Origin: Apis mellifera
Taxonomy: Eukaryota; Arthropoda; Insecta; Hymenoptera; Apidae
DNA length: 64,000 nucleotides
Reading direction: 5' to 3'
NCBI RefSeq assembly: GCF_003254395.2
Contig: NC_037641.1
Location: 10,998,501-11,062,500, forward strand
The position numbers and the translations under genes are program-made. A model generated the notes under the pieces. It had not been told where the DNA came from, did not search any database, and saw only the letters and a list, made by a program, of their open reading frames with translations. This document shows positions 23,801-36,444 of this stretch, piece after piece. Positions within the stretch are counted from its first letter, which is position 1. Every line of letters begins with the position of its first letter.

Positions 23801-26104
23801 AGTACCTGTGCGGCATATCCCCACCACGCGCGTCGTGTCTCTCCACGCATCTACCGTGCACGCGCGGATTAGGCATTGTTGGGCCGGCCGCATACCTAAA
23901 CCCGCGTGTGCCTAATTAGGGAGGAAGCGATCTACCTGCGCCCGATCGCGCGCACTTTATCCCCATTATTCGCCCCTCCTTTCCTTCCTTGCTTTCGCGT
24001 CGCGTGCTTCGCGAAATTGCGAGGATCCCACGAGAGATCTCACCGAGAGAAGGAGAGAAAGAGAGGAGGGATCGAGAAGGAAAAGCTTCAATTTTCTCGA
24101 CGCTCTCTATTTCAATTCGGGCCGTTTAACGTCTCCTTGAAACGATCTTCCTTCTTTTTTAACGTCCAACCACGTTACTCGTTAACGGAAGGAGTGAAAA
24201 CGCGGGTGGAAGGGGAGGTTCAAAGGAGATTCCTTTTTTTTTTTTTTCTCCTTTCAATTTTCATCAACGGAAAAAAGAAGGGACCAAAGACTGATTGGGT
24301 TGAATGGTTAAAGGTTTTGCGGCCTCGGGCTAGCCGTCAACAGCTGCCCTATGCAAACACCTCGCGAAGGAGGGGGGAGGGGTATAGTTTTAGGTCCCTT
24401 TATGCTTAGGTTCAAGGGGTGCCGCGCCTCTCTTGCAACGCGGTGAAGTAAGGGCGGCTCTCTAAACCGTAAATTCGTCCATCCACGATTAAGAAAACGC
24501 ATCGAGATGCTTATGGGAGCATCGTTCCTTTTCTTACTTATCGTAAACCGTGATCCAGGATTAATTTCAACGTTGATTCAATTTTGAAGAAATACTCGCG
24601 TTATTGAATCCGTATATTCATACGGGGTTACGAGAGAGAAGAAAAGATAGGTGGGATACATCTTTCATCCCCTGACACAACCAGATGAAAATTCCGCCAA
24701 GGAAAGAAACGAATTTCACGCTACGGCGAGCCTTCTCTCTCTCTCGTCGGTTATCTCGCGAAAGAAGCTTGCAAAATAATAAAAAAAATAAAAGCCACAC
24801 CTGGAAACCCGCGACCGCGACGATGTCGAGGCGGAATAAACGGCGGAACGTATATACTATTGTCTCTCGATTAAATCGCGGAACGAAGAGGGAAGAGAAG
24901 AGGAGGAAGAAAAAGAAGGAGGATTCCGCGGAACGTGACGGGAGAAATTTTTTAATTTCCTCTCAGAATCGAGCCGGAGTTGGCTGGAAATAAAGAAAGG
25001 CCAAGTGATTCGCCGGGGAATGGGCTCTCTTTATTATTCAACACCCATTACCACCACCACTCTCCGCTTTTCCTGTTTTCCTCTTCCCTCGTCCTCGTCC
25101 TCCAAGAGAAGAAACCTCCAAAAATAGGGAAAAAGGGAAGAAGCTAACGAAAACAATAAAGACCGATTTTTTCCAGGCCGACGAATCAAGCTACCCTCTT
25201 CGTCCTAGACTTTCAAACTTTTTCGTTTCTCTTCCCTCCTCCTCTCCCACATTCTTTATTCCGCCTATTCCGATTTGGTAAATTCTTCGTGTCGAATATC
25301 TCGAAGAAATATTGATTCGAAATTTGTTCCTGGCGAAATGTCAGGGTTCTGAATCTGTCGATTCTAATGTAATAAACAACCAAAGAATCGTATTTTTAGG
25401 GTTGAACGACAATGGAAAGGGTTCTTTCTAGGAGGAGGGGAATGAATAATCGATGCCTTCGATTTATCCGTTGGGATTAAGGCGGAGAAGACGAGGCGAT
25501 AACCTCGCTACGTTCGAGTTTCCCTTCGAGTCGGTGGTATCGAGTCCGAGTATCGAGATCCGAGAAACGATTTTCCTCCTCGTCTGTTTTATCCTTCTTC
25601 CGTTCGCGAATTTGAGAAGAATAAGGCCTGTTCGAAAGCTTTATTCGAGGCTACCGTGATGCAAGAATCATCTTTATCCGACGGATAAAGCCGGGGCGGG
25701 AGGTGAAGGCCAGTGGTTCTCCGTCGAGTGGTCCATCATCTATCGACGTTTCCCATGCGGCTTTTAAATGTTAATTGAGCGTGCAGAGGGAGAAACAAAG
25801 GGAGGTGGATAGAAACGTAGAGCAGGGGAAGGGAAAAAGAAAAAGGTGAACGAGCCGAGAGATCGTTTAAGCAACGGGCGGAAGGAGGGAGGGAGGGAGG
25901 AGGAGGACTTCAAACGTTGGCGGAATGAAATTCATGAAAATGCAACAAAGTGCTTAAAAGGAACCGAAAAAACGACAACCGGCCTGTTCCCGATGCTTCA
26001 ATTTCAAAGCCACGCGCAGTCGATTCGAGGGTACAAAAGCAATAATCGTTCGACTAATTGCATTGTTTCGTTCCGTGCTCGCCGCAGACGAGGCAACCGC
26101 GGTC

Positions 26105-26240
26105 TGTGTTCGTTAACAAAAAAAAGAAAAGAAAAGAAAAAAGAAAAAGAAACGGAAAGAAAAAAAGGAAAAAGAAAGAGAAGAGGAAGAAGAGGAAAAA
26201 AAATCGAAAAAAAATAAAACGAAAAAAAGAAAAAGAAAAT
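26105..26240. repeat. Long near-pure purine tract
   Basis: About 135 bases are almost entirely A and G, mostly AAAG/AAAAG/GGAA, broken by only a few C or T. It creates lysine-rich false ORFs on the plus strand. Confidence 0.9.
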
Positions 26241-28309
26241 AGCCATTAAGGTTCCGTTCCTCGATTCCTTTCCTCGACCACTCTCTCGAAGCAAGTCTCG
26301 AAACCTATTAGCGGGCATTTATAGCGGCCCGTGGACGGTACAAAGCCGACTTCGGATCGGGCTAAATTATTTCCAGAAATGCCGGCATCAAACCCGTCCC
26401 TCAAGAATCTCAACTTTATATCACCAGTCACCTTTTTTTTTTTTCCTAGGCCGTGTTTAATTAAGATCCCTCTCTCCTCGAGACAAGAGAAAATCATAAG
26501 CATAAACGAAAACAATATACCTCGCCACGAGTTCCAATCGTGACTGAAGAATCCACGATTCACGATGGAATTAAAAGTTGGTCCGAGAAAACGGAAAACG
26601 AGGAAGAACGAGCAAGTCTCCAACTCTTTTAGATTCGATCGAGAAGCGAAGTTTTCTCGGGTTTTATCGGCGTCCCAGGGATCGTTCATAAAGTCGCTTC
26701 CTGTGCCTCGGATGGTAGGCAAGTCCCCCTTGAATCTAGATCCGGCTAATCGGCTAATAAATAGCCATCGAATTAGCTGTAATTGGCTTTGGCTGTAAAC
26801 AGAGCGCGAGCGCGTACGGGTGTAGCATCCCATTAGCATCCCACAGGATCCATTAACTTCTCTCCTTCTCGCTTTCCACGCACCGGCTTAAATCCTCCTC
26901 GCCTCTTTCCAACGCTCCAGATCCTCCTCTCGTCGGGACAAAGCGCGAGGACCAAACGCACCAATTACCAAGGCGACTACGAATTAAACGGAAAGAGAGA
27001 GAGAGAGAGGACACGGAAACGAGGAAGAGTTATCGATCAAGCCTTGGAATCGCAAGGATTTACGATCGCAGAGAACGACTCATCCTCCTCCTCTCTTTCG
27101 TTGTAAGCAGAGAGAAAGGATTGGACCGCATGGTTCGAAAGGAACAAGAGCGCAAAGAGGGCAAAGAGAAGAAAGAAAAGTAATAGCGTCACTTGTTGCT
27201 AGGAATCTGGATGGTGTTGTCTACGCGGACGAAATTTCTCTCGATTTTTCCTGCCCGATTCTCGAAATAAACCACGCAGAGATTGAAACCGGTCCAATCC
27301 CAACGAATCCGGCTCTCTATTTGATTTCGATTAATTTTTTTTCCCCCTTCGTCCGACTTCTCGCTTTGTTTCTCGCTGCGTCGATTCCATCGATACCTGG
27401 CCGCTGTATCCGACCGATACTTACGCATACCTGCACCGTATTCGAACTCGAAAAGCCGTGGACAAAAAGCCGAAAATAACGTTTATACTTTACAGGGACG
27501 AGGAAGGATTATCCAGCTCGAGAGACATCGAGCGACTCGATCTCGCCACGTTACGTTAATCACCTCCTCCGATTCGTTGCCATCCGCTCCCGGAATATAT
27601 TTTCGTTCCCTGTGCGAGCGAATGGCTGGTGCGTGAACACAGGCACGCGTGAACGCGGCCGAGTAGCACCAGTGCCAAGGGTGCAGCAGCACGCGTTTGT
27701 CCGCGGTCCATTAAAAACGCGTTGGTTTTATTTGGCCAACCCAGCGGGCAGCTGGCACTCGAGGGGAGGCCTCGATAGAGAAGTGTGTACCGCAGGCGTC
27801 GCGATCCTCGTTACGATCCTGCTTCGACACCGATCGCACTCCAATCATCTCGACTCGAAATCGAAAACGTCCCCCCATAAATCCGTCTCTCTGCTCTACG
27901 CGTTGCATCTTTTTTCCTTCTTTCTCTTTCTCTCTCTCTGAGAGAATACACGTGGTGTGTCTCTGCGGACGATTCGAGACGATCGTTTGACGGGGATCGA
28001 GAAAAAGATGAAACGAGGCGAACGTGTCACGGTGGAGAGACGATCGGAATGGGAAGAGCCGACTCGGGTAACGAGCCAAGTGTACGTTTTCTGCTTATAC
28101 GTTCGACTAGCCGGACGGACAGGTTTACGGACAACGAAACACTCGGGTGACCGGGTCACAGGCAAACCGAATAAGTAAGGGAGTCAATATTTAGCCGGCC
28201 ATTAAACCAATGTGCCATCGAGAGAGAGAAAGCGGAGAGAAAAAAGCCAATCCGCCCCGCGTAGTTTAAACACGGTGAATATCGGAAGGTTCGATTTCTC
28301 TTTTTTCAG

Positions 28310-28387
28310 AACGACAAGTTTCGAGAACTTTCGTGACGCAACCATGCCTGACCGCCGTCGTCCCTTGTTCAGTCTCGAGGAAAAATC
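28310..28387 (+). CDS. Possible internal exon behind a very strong acceptor
   Basis: The acceptor GATTTCTCTTTTTTCAG is excellent. In one phase the exon encodes TTSFENFRDA, then MPDRRRPLFSLEEK, and either stops two codons later or splices at a mediocre GTAAAA donor. Another frame stays open for over 100 codons without a stop. Because the donor is weak and no partner exon was found, this is tentative. Confidence 0.2.
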
Positions 28388-29099
28388 GTAAAAGACTGTG
28401 CATTATCTCTCTACGGGGTAATTACATCCGTTTCGATCCTCGTCCTCGTCGATCTTGCGTAGGTCTATCATATCTTATCTTATCTTTCGCAACGGTGGTC
28501 GTGGCGAACCGGTGTTTCGAACCTCTTTTTTCCCTTCCTTTTTTATCTTTTCCTTTCCCCCCTCGTCAGAAGAAACGAACGACGGTGTTCGAGGAAACGC
28601 GATGGCGTATAAAACGCGTTGACTTATCCAAATAATTTACGCCGGTGCGTGCACCTCGGTTGTACGGAAACACGCGTGATTCCGCGCGTGCCATGCCATG
28701 TGCCGCGGTCAAAGCACCTATAAATAAAACCTCGTCCCTTTCGAAATCGTAGGTGGCGAGGTCTGATCCTCCTCCTGCTGTAGCCGCGCGTTTGTTTGGA
28801 TTTATTCGGGATTTCCTGCACGTGAAACCGGCGTCAAGCGAGAGAGAGCCGTCCGCCCTAAAGGATTTATTTCCATTCGTGACTCGTTCGAGCGCTCGTT
28901 TCCGAGCACTGTCCCCGCCCGATTTCGCCAACATCCCTCCAATTCACCTTCAACGCCAATCCTTCCTGCCTTTTCGAGCAAAGTAGACTCTTCGACACGC
29001 ATCGATTCGCGTCGCGCTATTCCGCCACTACACAAGAACTCGAACTCCTTCCGACTCAACTTCACTTCAAGGAAGGAAGAAAGGAAGCAAATTCTTCAA

Positions 29100-29385
29100 A
29101 AGATAAAGATGAGAAGGAAAAAGGATCGATTGGGTAACGCTCGATCGTCCACAAGATTTTTTCTCTCCTTTCTCTAATAAAGATGACGGAAAAAGGATCG
29201 ATTGGGTAACGCTCGATCGTCCACAAGATTTTTTCTCTCCTTTCTCTAATAAAGATGACGGAAAAAGGATCGATTGGGTAACGCTCGATCGTCCACAAGA
29301 TTTTTTCTCTCCTTTCTCTAATAAAGATGACGGAAAAAGGATTGGGTAATGCTCGATCGTCCACAAAATTTTTTCTCTCTTTTCG
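29100..29385. repeat. Four near-identical 72-bp tandem units
   Basis: GGATCGATTGGGTAACGCTC begins at 29123, 29195 and 29267, with a variant at 29339, so the period is exactly 72. The central copies are almost identical, so the array is recent or homogenised. Because 72 is divisible by three, open frames persist through all copies: two minus-strand frames encode 24-residue repeat peptides (one with FSVIFIRERREK, one with SVTQSILFPS). I regard these as by-products. Confidence 0.95.
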
Positions 29386-31241
29386 TTTATCGTTTACGTT
29401 TCGCGAGAGGGGTTATGAAAACGCGAGAAAAGAAATAATGAAATTCCCGGCGCATCGGAATCTTAGTGTCGCGTGAATAATTCAGGAGAATGCTTTTAAG
29501 TGGACGGGTCTGGAGCGAAAGGGAAGGGCTGGATCCCGTGAAACACGAAGCCGAGCCAGGTTACCCTTGTCAATAATCGCGAGGAATGCTTTTAGTTTTA
29601 AACCCGGAGAGAGTTCGTCTAAGATTTTTGGCGTCTGTGTGTGCGCGCGCGTCATCGTTAATGGCCGAAAGGATTTCGCTCCGGTTTCTACCGTCGTCTA
29701 CGTGGATGGACGTTTCTCTTCCGCCTTCGCGTCTTTCCGCCACGAATTTCGACCGCCGCTTTATTCTCGACCCTCGTCTCGAGCAAAGTTCGAACAAACG
29801 TCGGAGACGCCGCGCTCCCCGACCAGTCGTATCAATTTAAACGAGCGCGATCCGTTTAAATCGATCGGATTAAAGCCGCCACGATTCGGTTGAATTCGAG
29901 GGAGGGTTGATTCTCCTTGAACGGAGCCGTAACCCAATTCAAGACAGACCCTAACCCACTTTCAGCGGGGCGCGCTCGAGGGAAGTGGGGGCGCAATTTA
30001 CGGGCGCAAGAATCCCGCAGACGAATTTCACCCTCCGCCACCTTTTCTTACCCCAATTTCTTGCGTCTGGAGGCGCGTCTAGACAACAACGACCTACGTC
30101 AACGGGCAAAGGGAAAACTTCGAAAGGCGAACGAAACCCTTTCGAAAGATTCGATAAATCCAGCCAGTTGTCATCGCGATGTTCGAATCGAGTTTCGGAT
30201 TGGAGGAAAGGAAAAAGAGAGAGAGAGAGAGAGAGAAAGGAAAGGTAAAAGAACGCAAAGGCGCGGAGAACGTTCCGTTTGGAAAGAGAACTACCCTTTT
30301 CTTCGTTTGTTCCCTCCTCTCGAAGAGGAATCGGTGAACCGTCCTCTCATTACGAACGAAAAAGACTCGTTATACCTCAGCCAGACGCCGGAAAGCGGCG
30401 TTTAAAACGGCGGCAAGCAAATCACTTGCTGGATTTTCCGACTCGCGACCGGAGATTCGAAAATCTTTCTATCGGAACGAGAGAGAGAGAGAAGGCGTTG
30501 CACGCACGACAGAGAGCTTTGCGGAGAGCGCATTATTCGAGGCGCGCAAAGGTTCCACCGTCAAAAGGTGTTCCCATTCTAAAGTCTTCGTTAATATCGG
30601 TTCACAGCGGCTCCCCTCGAGTTTTTCGACTTGAAGCAAGGGTCGCCGTCGCCGCCTTTCCTCCACCGTTCCTTCCCCCGTCTTTTGGAAATTTATAATT
30701 TCCAATAACAGCCTCGACGAGGCGAAAGATAGTTCATCCCCCTATAAATATCCTCCCTAATCCGTTTAATCCGTTTTTCGCGAGGTGGCTCGACGGATGG
30801 GTCCGATCCGATACAGAAATTGAAATTTCTTATGCGGCGGACGAACATTAGGGGAGGCGAATAGAAAAGCCTTGGCAATTGTTGTTTCGATCCCGTGTAT
30901 TATTCGTACACGGGAAAAGCCGATCCAAAACCATCGCTCGCCTCCCCCGCTTATTTTCCAACCCACACGGGGAAAGGGACGATTCTCATTTCTCCCCGAT
31001 GCAAGCCGGGGCCTCGAGTAGTTTATCTAGCGTCGCAGCCAAATCGGATTTCCCAGCCACGGAATGTTAAATTAGAAGGAAGTCTGATGCATCACCTGTG
31101 TATGTCGAGGAAAAAGTTGGAGGGAGAGGGAAAGAGGAAGAAACAGGGGAGGACACGAGATGTGTCGAGGAGGGGTTGATTCACTGCATTCCACGAATTT
31201 ACACCGGTAAACTTTTCACATTGGCTTTCTCGTATGCTCTT

Positions 31242-31246
<5 letters not shown>

Positions 31247-31291
<45 letters not shown>
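31247..31291. repeat. (TA)n microsatellite
   Basis: An uninterrupted TA dinucleotide run of about 45 bp, ending in TGTGTATAG. Confidence 0.97.
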
Positions 31292-31295
<4 letters not shown>

Positions 31296-32057
31296 ATAGT
31301 GGCGGCAAACTCACTTCGCGAACTTGCTCGTTCGGCTACACGACTTTCCAATATTGATCATGCAAAGTAATCGCGGCGAGGCCGAGGAGGAGGAGGAGGA
31401 GAGAGAAGAAAAGAAAAAAGGAACCACCGAGCGAAAGTCTGCCCCGCAATTTCCTCGATTCGAGAAACTAATTCGGAACACGGATAGGATTCTCGGTTGA
31501 ACAACGGTTGAATTAACCGGAGACGTTAATTAAGATTGATAAGGTGAGGTGGAAAAAAAAAGGGACACGGAATAAAAGGGTTTATAACGATATTCGAAGG
31601 ATTGTTTGATATTGAAACTGGAGGAGAAGAATCGGGAAGAAGGAAGCGAGGATAAAAATTGTTTTACTACCCTCGACCTTAACGACGATAGGATAAGATA
31701 AAGGGGAAAAGGGAGGAGGAGAGAGAGGAACTGTTTTAGTAGAATAGAAGGCCCGGTCAGAGTTTCTCCCCTGTATATCCGGTGGCAAACGGTTACTACC
31801 GTCGTAGGCTAGCAAAGTTATATAGAGAGGCGTGCACGTGAATAGGAGAAATGCGCAATCTTACTCGCTACTCACCGAGTAACCACTACCATCTCGGAAA
31901 GCGACGGAAAAACTTTAATGGATCTGTTTTTAAGGACCTACCTACCCTCCCTCCCTCCCTCCCCCTTCTTCCCCGTGCACGGTGCACGAGTTGCCGACCT
32001 CTTCACCGTGCAAAAACCCTCTCGAGTCAATGCTCCGGTCGGAGGCAAGAGTATAAC

Positions 32058-32145
32058 AGAAAAAAAAAAAAAAAAGAAAGAAAGAAGGAAAGAAAGAAAG
32101 GAAGGGAAAAAAGGAGGAGGACAGAAAGAGAGACGCGGAGAAGCG
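32058..32145. repeat. A/G purine tract
   Basis: A poly-A run passes into GAAA/GGAA words and then AGAGACG sequence. It gives Lys/Arg-rich false ORFs. Confidence 0.85.
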
Positions 32146-33559
32146 AAGTAGAACGCGAGCAACGAGCAGCGAATAAAGCACGAGACAGATAATCGTGCCA
32201 TTTAACAGCGGCGCTCATCCTCAACCTCCTCGCATCACCTACCACGCCTGAATGGTGAGCGTAATTAAAAATACGTTATTATCCTTCCCCCCTTTCTCTC
32301 TCTCTCTCTCTCTCTCTCCCCCTCCTGATGGAGAAGAAACCCATAAAACGACGAGAAAAATTTCGATGAGACACGTTAGGAGCGAATCGAATAAGATTTC
32401 TCGACTCTTATCGAGATTATAGGAGAAGTAAAAGTTTGGCCGAAAGTTTGGAGGCACGTATATATATCCTAGTATAGATACTCGATGCATATGTATACTT
32501 ATATATATGTATACATATATACATAGGCGGAGCGTCTAGCGAGCATTAATCATTCTGTCCCAAAGGCGGCTGCTTGCAATTTCCCAATGAACGTCAGTTC
32601 AACAGATTTTTCATCTTCTCCGCGGCGGTAAGGGGGGAGGGGAGAGGCGAGGTGAGGCGAGGTAGGTACGCGAGCATGCCTCGCATACTTTTTGTTCAAC
32701 GCTTCGCGCCCGTGCTCGTTCTCGCGTATTTTCCCTCGTCTTCGGCCCTTTGTTTTCTTCCCGTTGCGCTCGTCCTTCTCCTCCGTCACAGTCTTCCTTC
32801 TCTTCTCCTTCGTTCCTCTCCCCTCCCCGTCCTCGTCCTCGTCCCCCCACTCCCGCTCCTTCCCCCTTCTCCACCGCCTTCTACCTTGCGCCGGCCGTTT
32901 TAGCCGACCGCGAAATGGTTATACTCGTAAAAGGCCGCTCGCCCACGGGCCACGGCAGCTCGCAGGCCGACAATAATATCGCGCAATAAAGTATGCGAAA
33001 TACAAGGCGTCGATCGTGGCTCGACGACTTCTCCTCGAAAAGTAATGGCCGGTTTTGTCTCGCACGCGAATTATTCTTATTGGCCGATTAACGGTTGCGC
33101 ATCGATCGACGTAAATTTCCAACGACGTGCACAACGCCTGCCTCTCTCTCTCTCTCCCTTTCTCTCTTCCCCTCCTTTCTCCGCCCATCCTCCCCCGAGC
33201 ATTTCGCGATACCGTCACCCCAGCTGGAAACCTATGCTAACCATCCACGGGATATATATCGTCGCAATGCGAGTCATTTATTGCTCGTATCTTATCGGGA
33301 ACGGTCTCCTCTCTTCTTCCCGGACCGCGCAACGCCGATTTTACCGCGCTAACTGATGGGAAGAACGCGCGTGCACGGTATTAATCCTTTTGATCGCCGC
33401 GTACTAATAGATGCTGTTTCGTTTCGACGCCAACATCCATCCAAGGAATATTATCGCGCGAAACGAAGGATTTCGCCTTTCCCATCTCGCGTAAAAACGG
33501 GTTCCTTCTTCGCCAAAGATTGTTCGCTCGGAAACTTGGCTCGAAGATAGGAGAAGGTT

Positions 33560-34930
33560 TGTATATTCGTTCCTTCTGATTCGCGTGATATTAACAAAAT
33601 AATTTCAAGAGATTACGAATTTAGAATTTAGAAACCAAGAATTCGCGAATGACTTCCGTCTTATATTCTTTATAGAATTTTTTTTCAGCTTGTTTGAACA
33701 CTCCTCGCGGGTATTATAGTTGATAGTTGGTCGAATGGAAAACGGCGCGGTTCAACTCGATCGGTTAATGGGAAAAAGCTAAAGTTCCACGTCGAGAGAT
33801 TTTTATAGAGAGATTTATCGCGATTATTAACCGTACTCTTGATTGCTTGTTAGGATTCGACGCGCCTCGACGTTAATTCTGGAACGTTTCGACAAAAATT
33901 TCGAAGACAAGATATAACTCTTTGCGTTCGACGATTTTTTCAGTCGGGCAAAGTGGCAATTCGAGATGATTTTGCGGATATATGATGAGTATCTTCGTTA
34001 AATTTCTTCACAAATCCATTCGGAATTATTAGAATCTTGTAGGGCTCACTTTCGGATTCACTAATAACTAATATGTCGTTCACTATGTGCTTTCATTTTC
34101 TCTATCATTAATTCCTCAATGATAAATCTCGTTTCTCGACAATTCGAAATCAATTTCATCTTCGAAATTTTTTCAAAGCTTCTAAACTTTGCGAAACTGC
34201 AATACTTTTATCGAATCCGAACTAAGGTTCGAAATATTATCAGGACCATAATTTCGAAGGAATTTAACATCGAATCTTTTTATTTTAAAGTATAAATTTC
34301 CTATTACCTTCTAATAAAGAAGTAAAGAGCTGAAGAACCTATTCACAAATCAATACCGCGCTCTTATTAATTGGAGATAACGAAAACTAGCATAAATAAA
34401 GAGTTAATTTTTTTGCTACCCGTCAGATTTTTTGCGCTTACTTAAGAGTATGATCCGAGAGAAACCAATTGAGAATTGTCACATTTTCCATTTTTTTTTT
34501 TTTCAATAGAATAATTTCGACTCACCCTCTTGTCAATTTGTAATACAAATCGTTCAATCCGTATATCTCATCCTCGTTACACGAGCACATTGGATTCGTA
34601 CTCATACTCAAAAAAAAAAATCTAGCATATTTTCAATTGGCTATATTTTTATAAACTAGTATATTTTTTAACGTTACAATCCATATTTAAAAAATTATTT
34701 TGTTATTTTTATTTTCATTTAAGTATTTATTAATTTCTTTTTCCATTTCATGTTTTATTTTCTATTTATATATTTTTTTATATACCGATAACTTGTATTT
34801 TCCTTTTCAATTAAACGCGATGTAAATTCTTTTACATATCTTTACGATTATACACATTTTTAACGAAATAATAAATTACAACACTAAAAGTTAAATCTCT
34901 CTGAAAACTCTGAATCGGAAGGAAATAATT
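33560..34930. other. AT-rich block without microsatellites
   Basis: Base composition shifts sharply to A/T and CpG words become rare compared with both flanks. Long T- and A-runs and ATTTA words are common. No open frame of any note and no repeat unit is visible. It could be an old insertion, a matrix-attachment-like region or the end of a compositional domain. Confidence 0.6.
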
Positions 34931-35095
34931 TTGCCCAATTCGAATCCCTCTCGAGAGTTAAAGGTTCGTCTTATACATCGGCGATATTGGCTCAATTGGC
35001 CTCGTGCCAATTCCCTCGTCTAACGAAACGGAACCTCAGATTGCGTGAAAGAATTCGAAAAATGGAAATTGCCTCGATTACCTTGCTCCTTGTTC

Positions 35096-35118
35096 TAATA
35101 ATAATAATAATAATAATA
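35096..35118. repeat. (AAT)n trinucleotide repeat
   Basis: About seven to eight AAT units. Confidence 0.9.
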
Positions 35119-35465
35119 ACCAATATTCGTCGCGTTTCAAAGCATCGATTACAGCGGTAATAAAAAGCTAAAAGATAAGGACGAGAAAGAGTAGATGCCG
35201 GAACAGGGACGAGAAGATAAAGCATCGTCCGTGAGAGGAGAATTGTTCCATCGCTTTCCTTCTTATACGTTAACGAGGCGTAGTTCGGTCGGATGGCGCG
35301 GAGCGATGTTTTATTTCTCTTCACTCGCAAAGCGAGTAACAAACGCGCGTGTCGACTCGTTAAAAAATATACACGCGAAGGAGAGAAGCGGGCGGAACGC
35401 TTATTCTCCTCCCGCGCGGAGAATCCGTAATATTTCCGGAACGTTTTATTTCGCGAGGGAGGGGA

Positions 35466-35525
35466 GGGAAAAAAAAAAAAAAAGAAAAAAAAGAAAAAAG
35501 GAAGGAAGGAAAAAAAAAAAAAAAA
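35466..35525. repeat. A-rich purine tract
   Basis: Runs of A interrupted by G, with GGAA blocks, about 60 bases. Confidence 0.9.
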
Positions 35526-36393
35526 TTAACCGGCGAAATGTAATGGAAGTAGCGCGCCGTTGTGTACGATCGCGGGGTATGAAAATGTTTGAGAACCTGA
35601 ACGGTGTAGCTCGATGCACGCGCCACCGTTAACCGCTGGCAGCACACGCCACAGCTTTTATCGAATAAACCAATTTCATTGGATCGTACAATTTAATCAA
35701 CTAAAAGTAATCGAATACAGAATGTAGAGCCTGGGCGATGACCAACGTGTTGTATCGCGTTGAGATCAATTAAGCGTAATTTAATTAATTCGCGAGTACG
35801 GTGTAGTAATTAATATAAGATGCGTATTGCCAGCGGGATGAAATAATTCCCCCTTCCCCCTCCGAGCTTCATTCCGAGCCCCTCGTTCGCGGATATTACG
35901 TATCGCGCCTACGTGTTGCACAGATTGCAGAATTCGCGTTTCGAAGGTTTCGAAAAATTGAGAGGAGAGGAGAAAGAGAAGAAAAAAAGAAAGAGAGAGA
36001 GAGAAGAATGGAAGGCAGATTCTCTCTCTAGAGAAGTTGGCAGTGAGGTTGCGCGGAATGGAAACACGAAGACAGGATGTTTAGATTGAGAGGCTGGCCT
36101 TTATTGGCCGACGAGTCAGAGGCTCTCACTCGGACCGTTCCTCTTTACGAAAGATTTAGTCCAACGAACTATCTGCTCCGTCAGATAGATCGATACGCTT
36201 CCCTTAATATTTTCGAAGAAAGGAGAGAAACGGATCAAATATACATCGAAACGAATACAGAATTGTTTCTTGATATACAACAGCAAATATGCATTCTAAT
36301 CAATTTTATCCCTTTAACTCTCTCTCTCTCCCTCCCTTTCTCTCGACCCTTCTCGCGGCATTGATTCCCTTCGACGCACGTTTTACCACCCCA

Positions 36394-36444
36394 CGAGTCG
36401 AGTCGAGTCGAGACGAGTCGAGTCGAGTCGAGTCGAGTCGAGTC
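36394..36444. repeat. (TCGAG)n pentanucleotide array
   Basis: About ten GAGTC/TCGAG units with one interruption (GAGAC). Staggered reverse-complement copies (CTCGA) allow partial self-pairing. Confidence 0.95.

Larger units (their letters stand above)
15535..28309. other. Long stretch with no supported gene
   Basis: Microsatellites, CT/GA runs, poly-A at 22664-22682 and poly-T at 24233-24247 dominate. Scattered strong acceptor-like sites (22913 plus, 25174 plus, 16605 minus) are followed by open frames but lack matching donors. A short ATG with a good donor (MGSA|GTGAGC near 17424-17436) could be a first exon but has no partner. Confidence 0.45.

Noticed and set aside
25175..25276. Possible terminal exon behind GATTTTTTCCAG
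   Set aside because: The peptide is encoded by pyrimidine-rich intron-like sequence (Phe/Ser/Pro), a second frame is also open, and no upstream partner exists.
26246..26839. 197-codon ATG-led frame on the minus strand
   Set aside because: Composition is fairly protein-like, but a poly-T run supplies a Lys run, no domain or start context is convincing, and frames of about this length are expected once or so by chance in 64 kb with few stops. A protein search would settle it.
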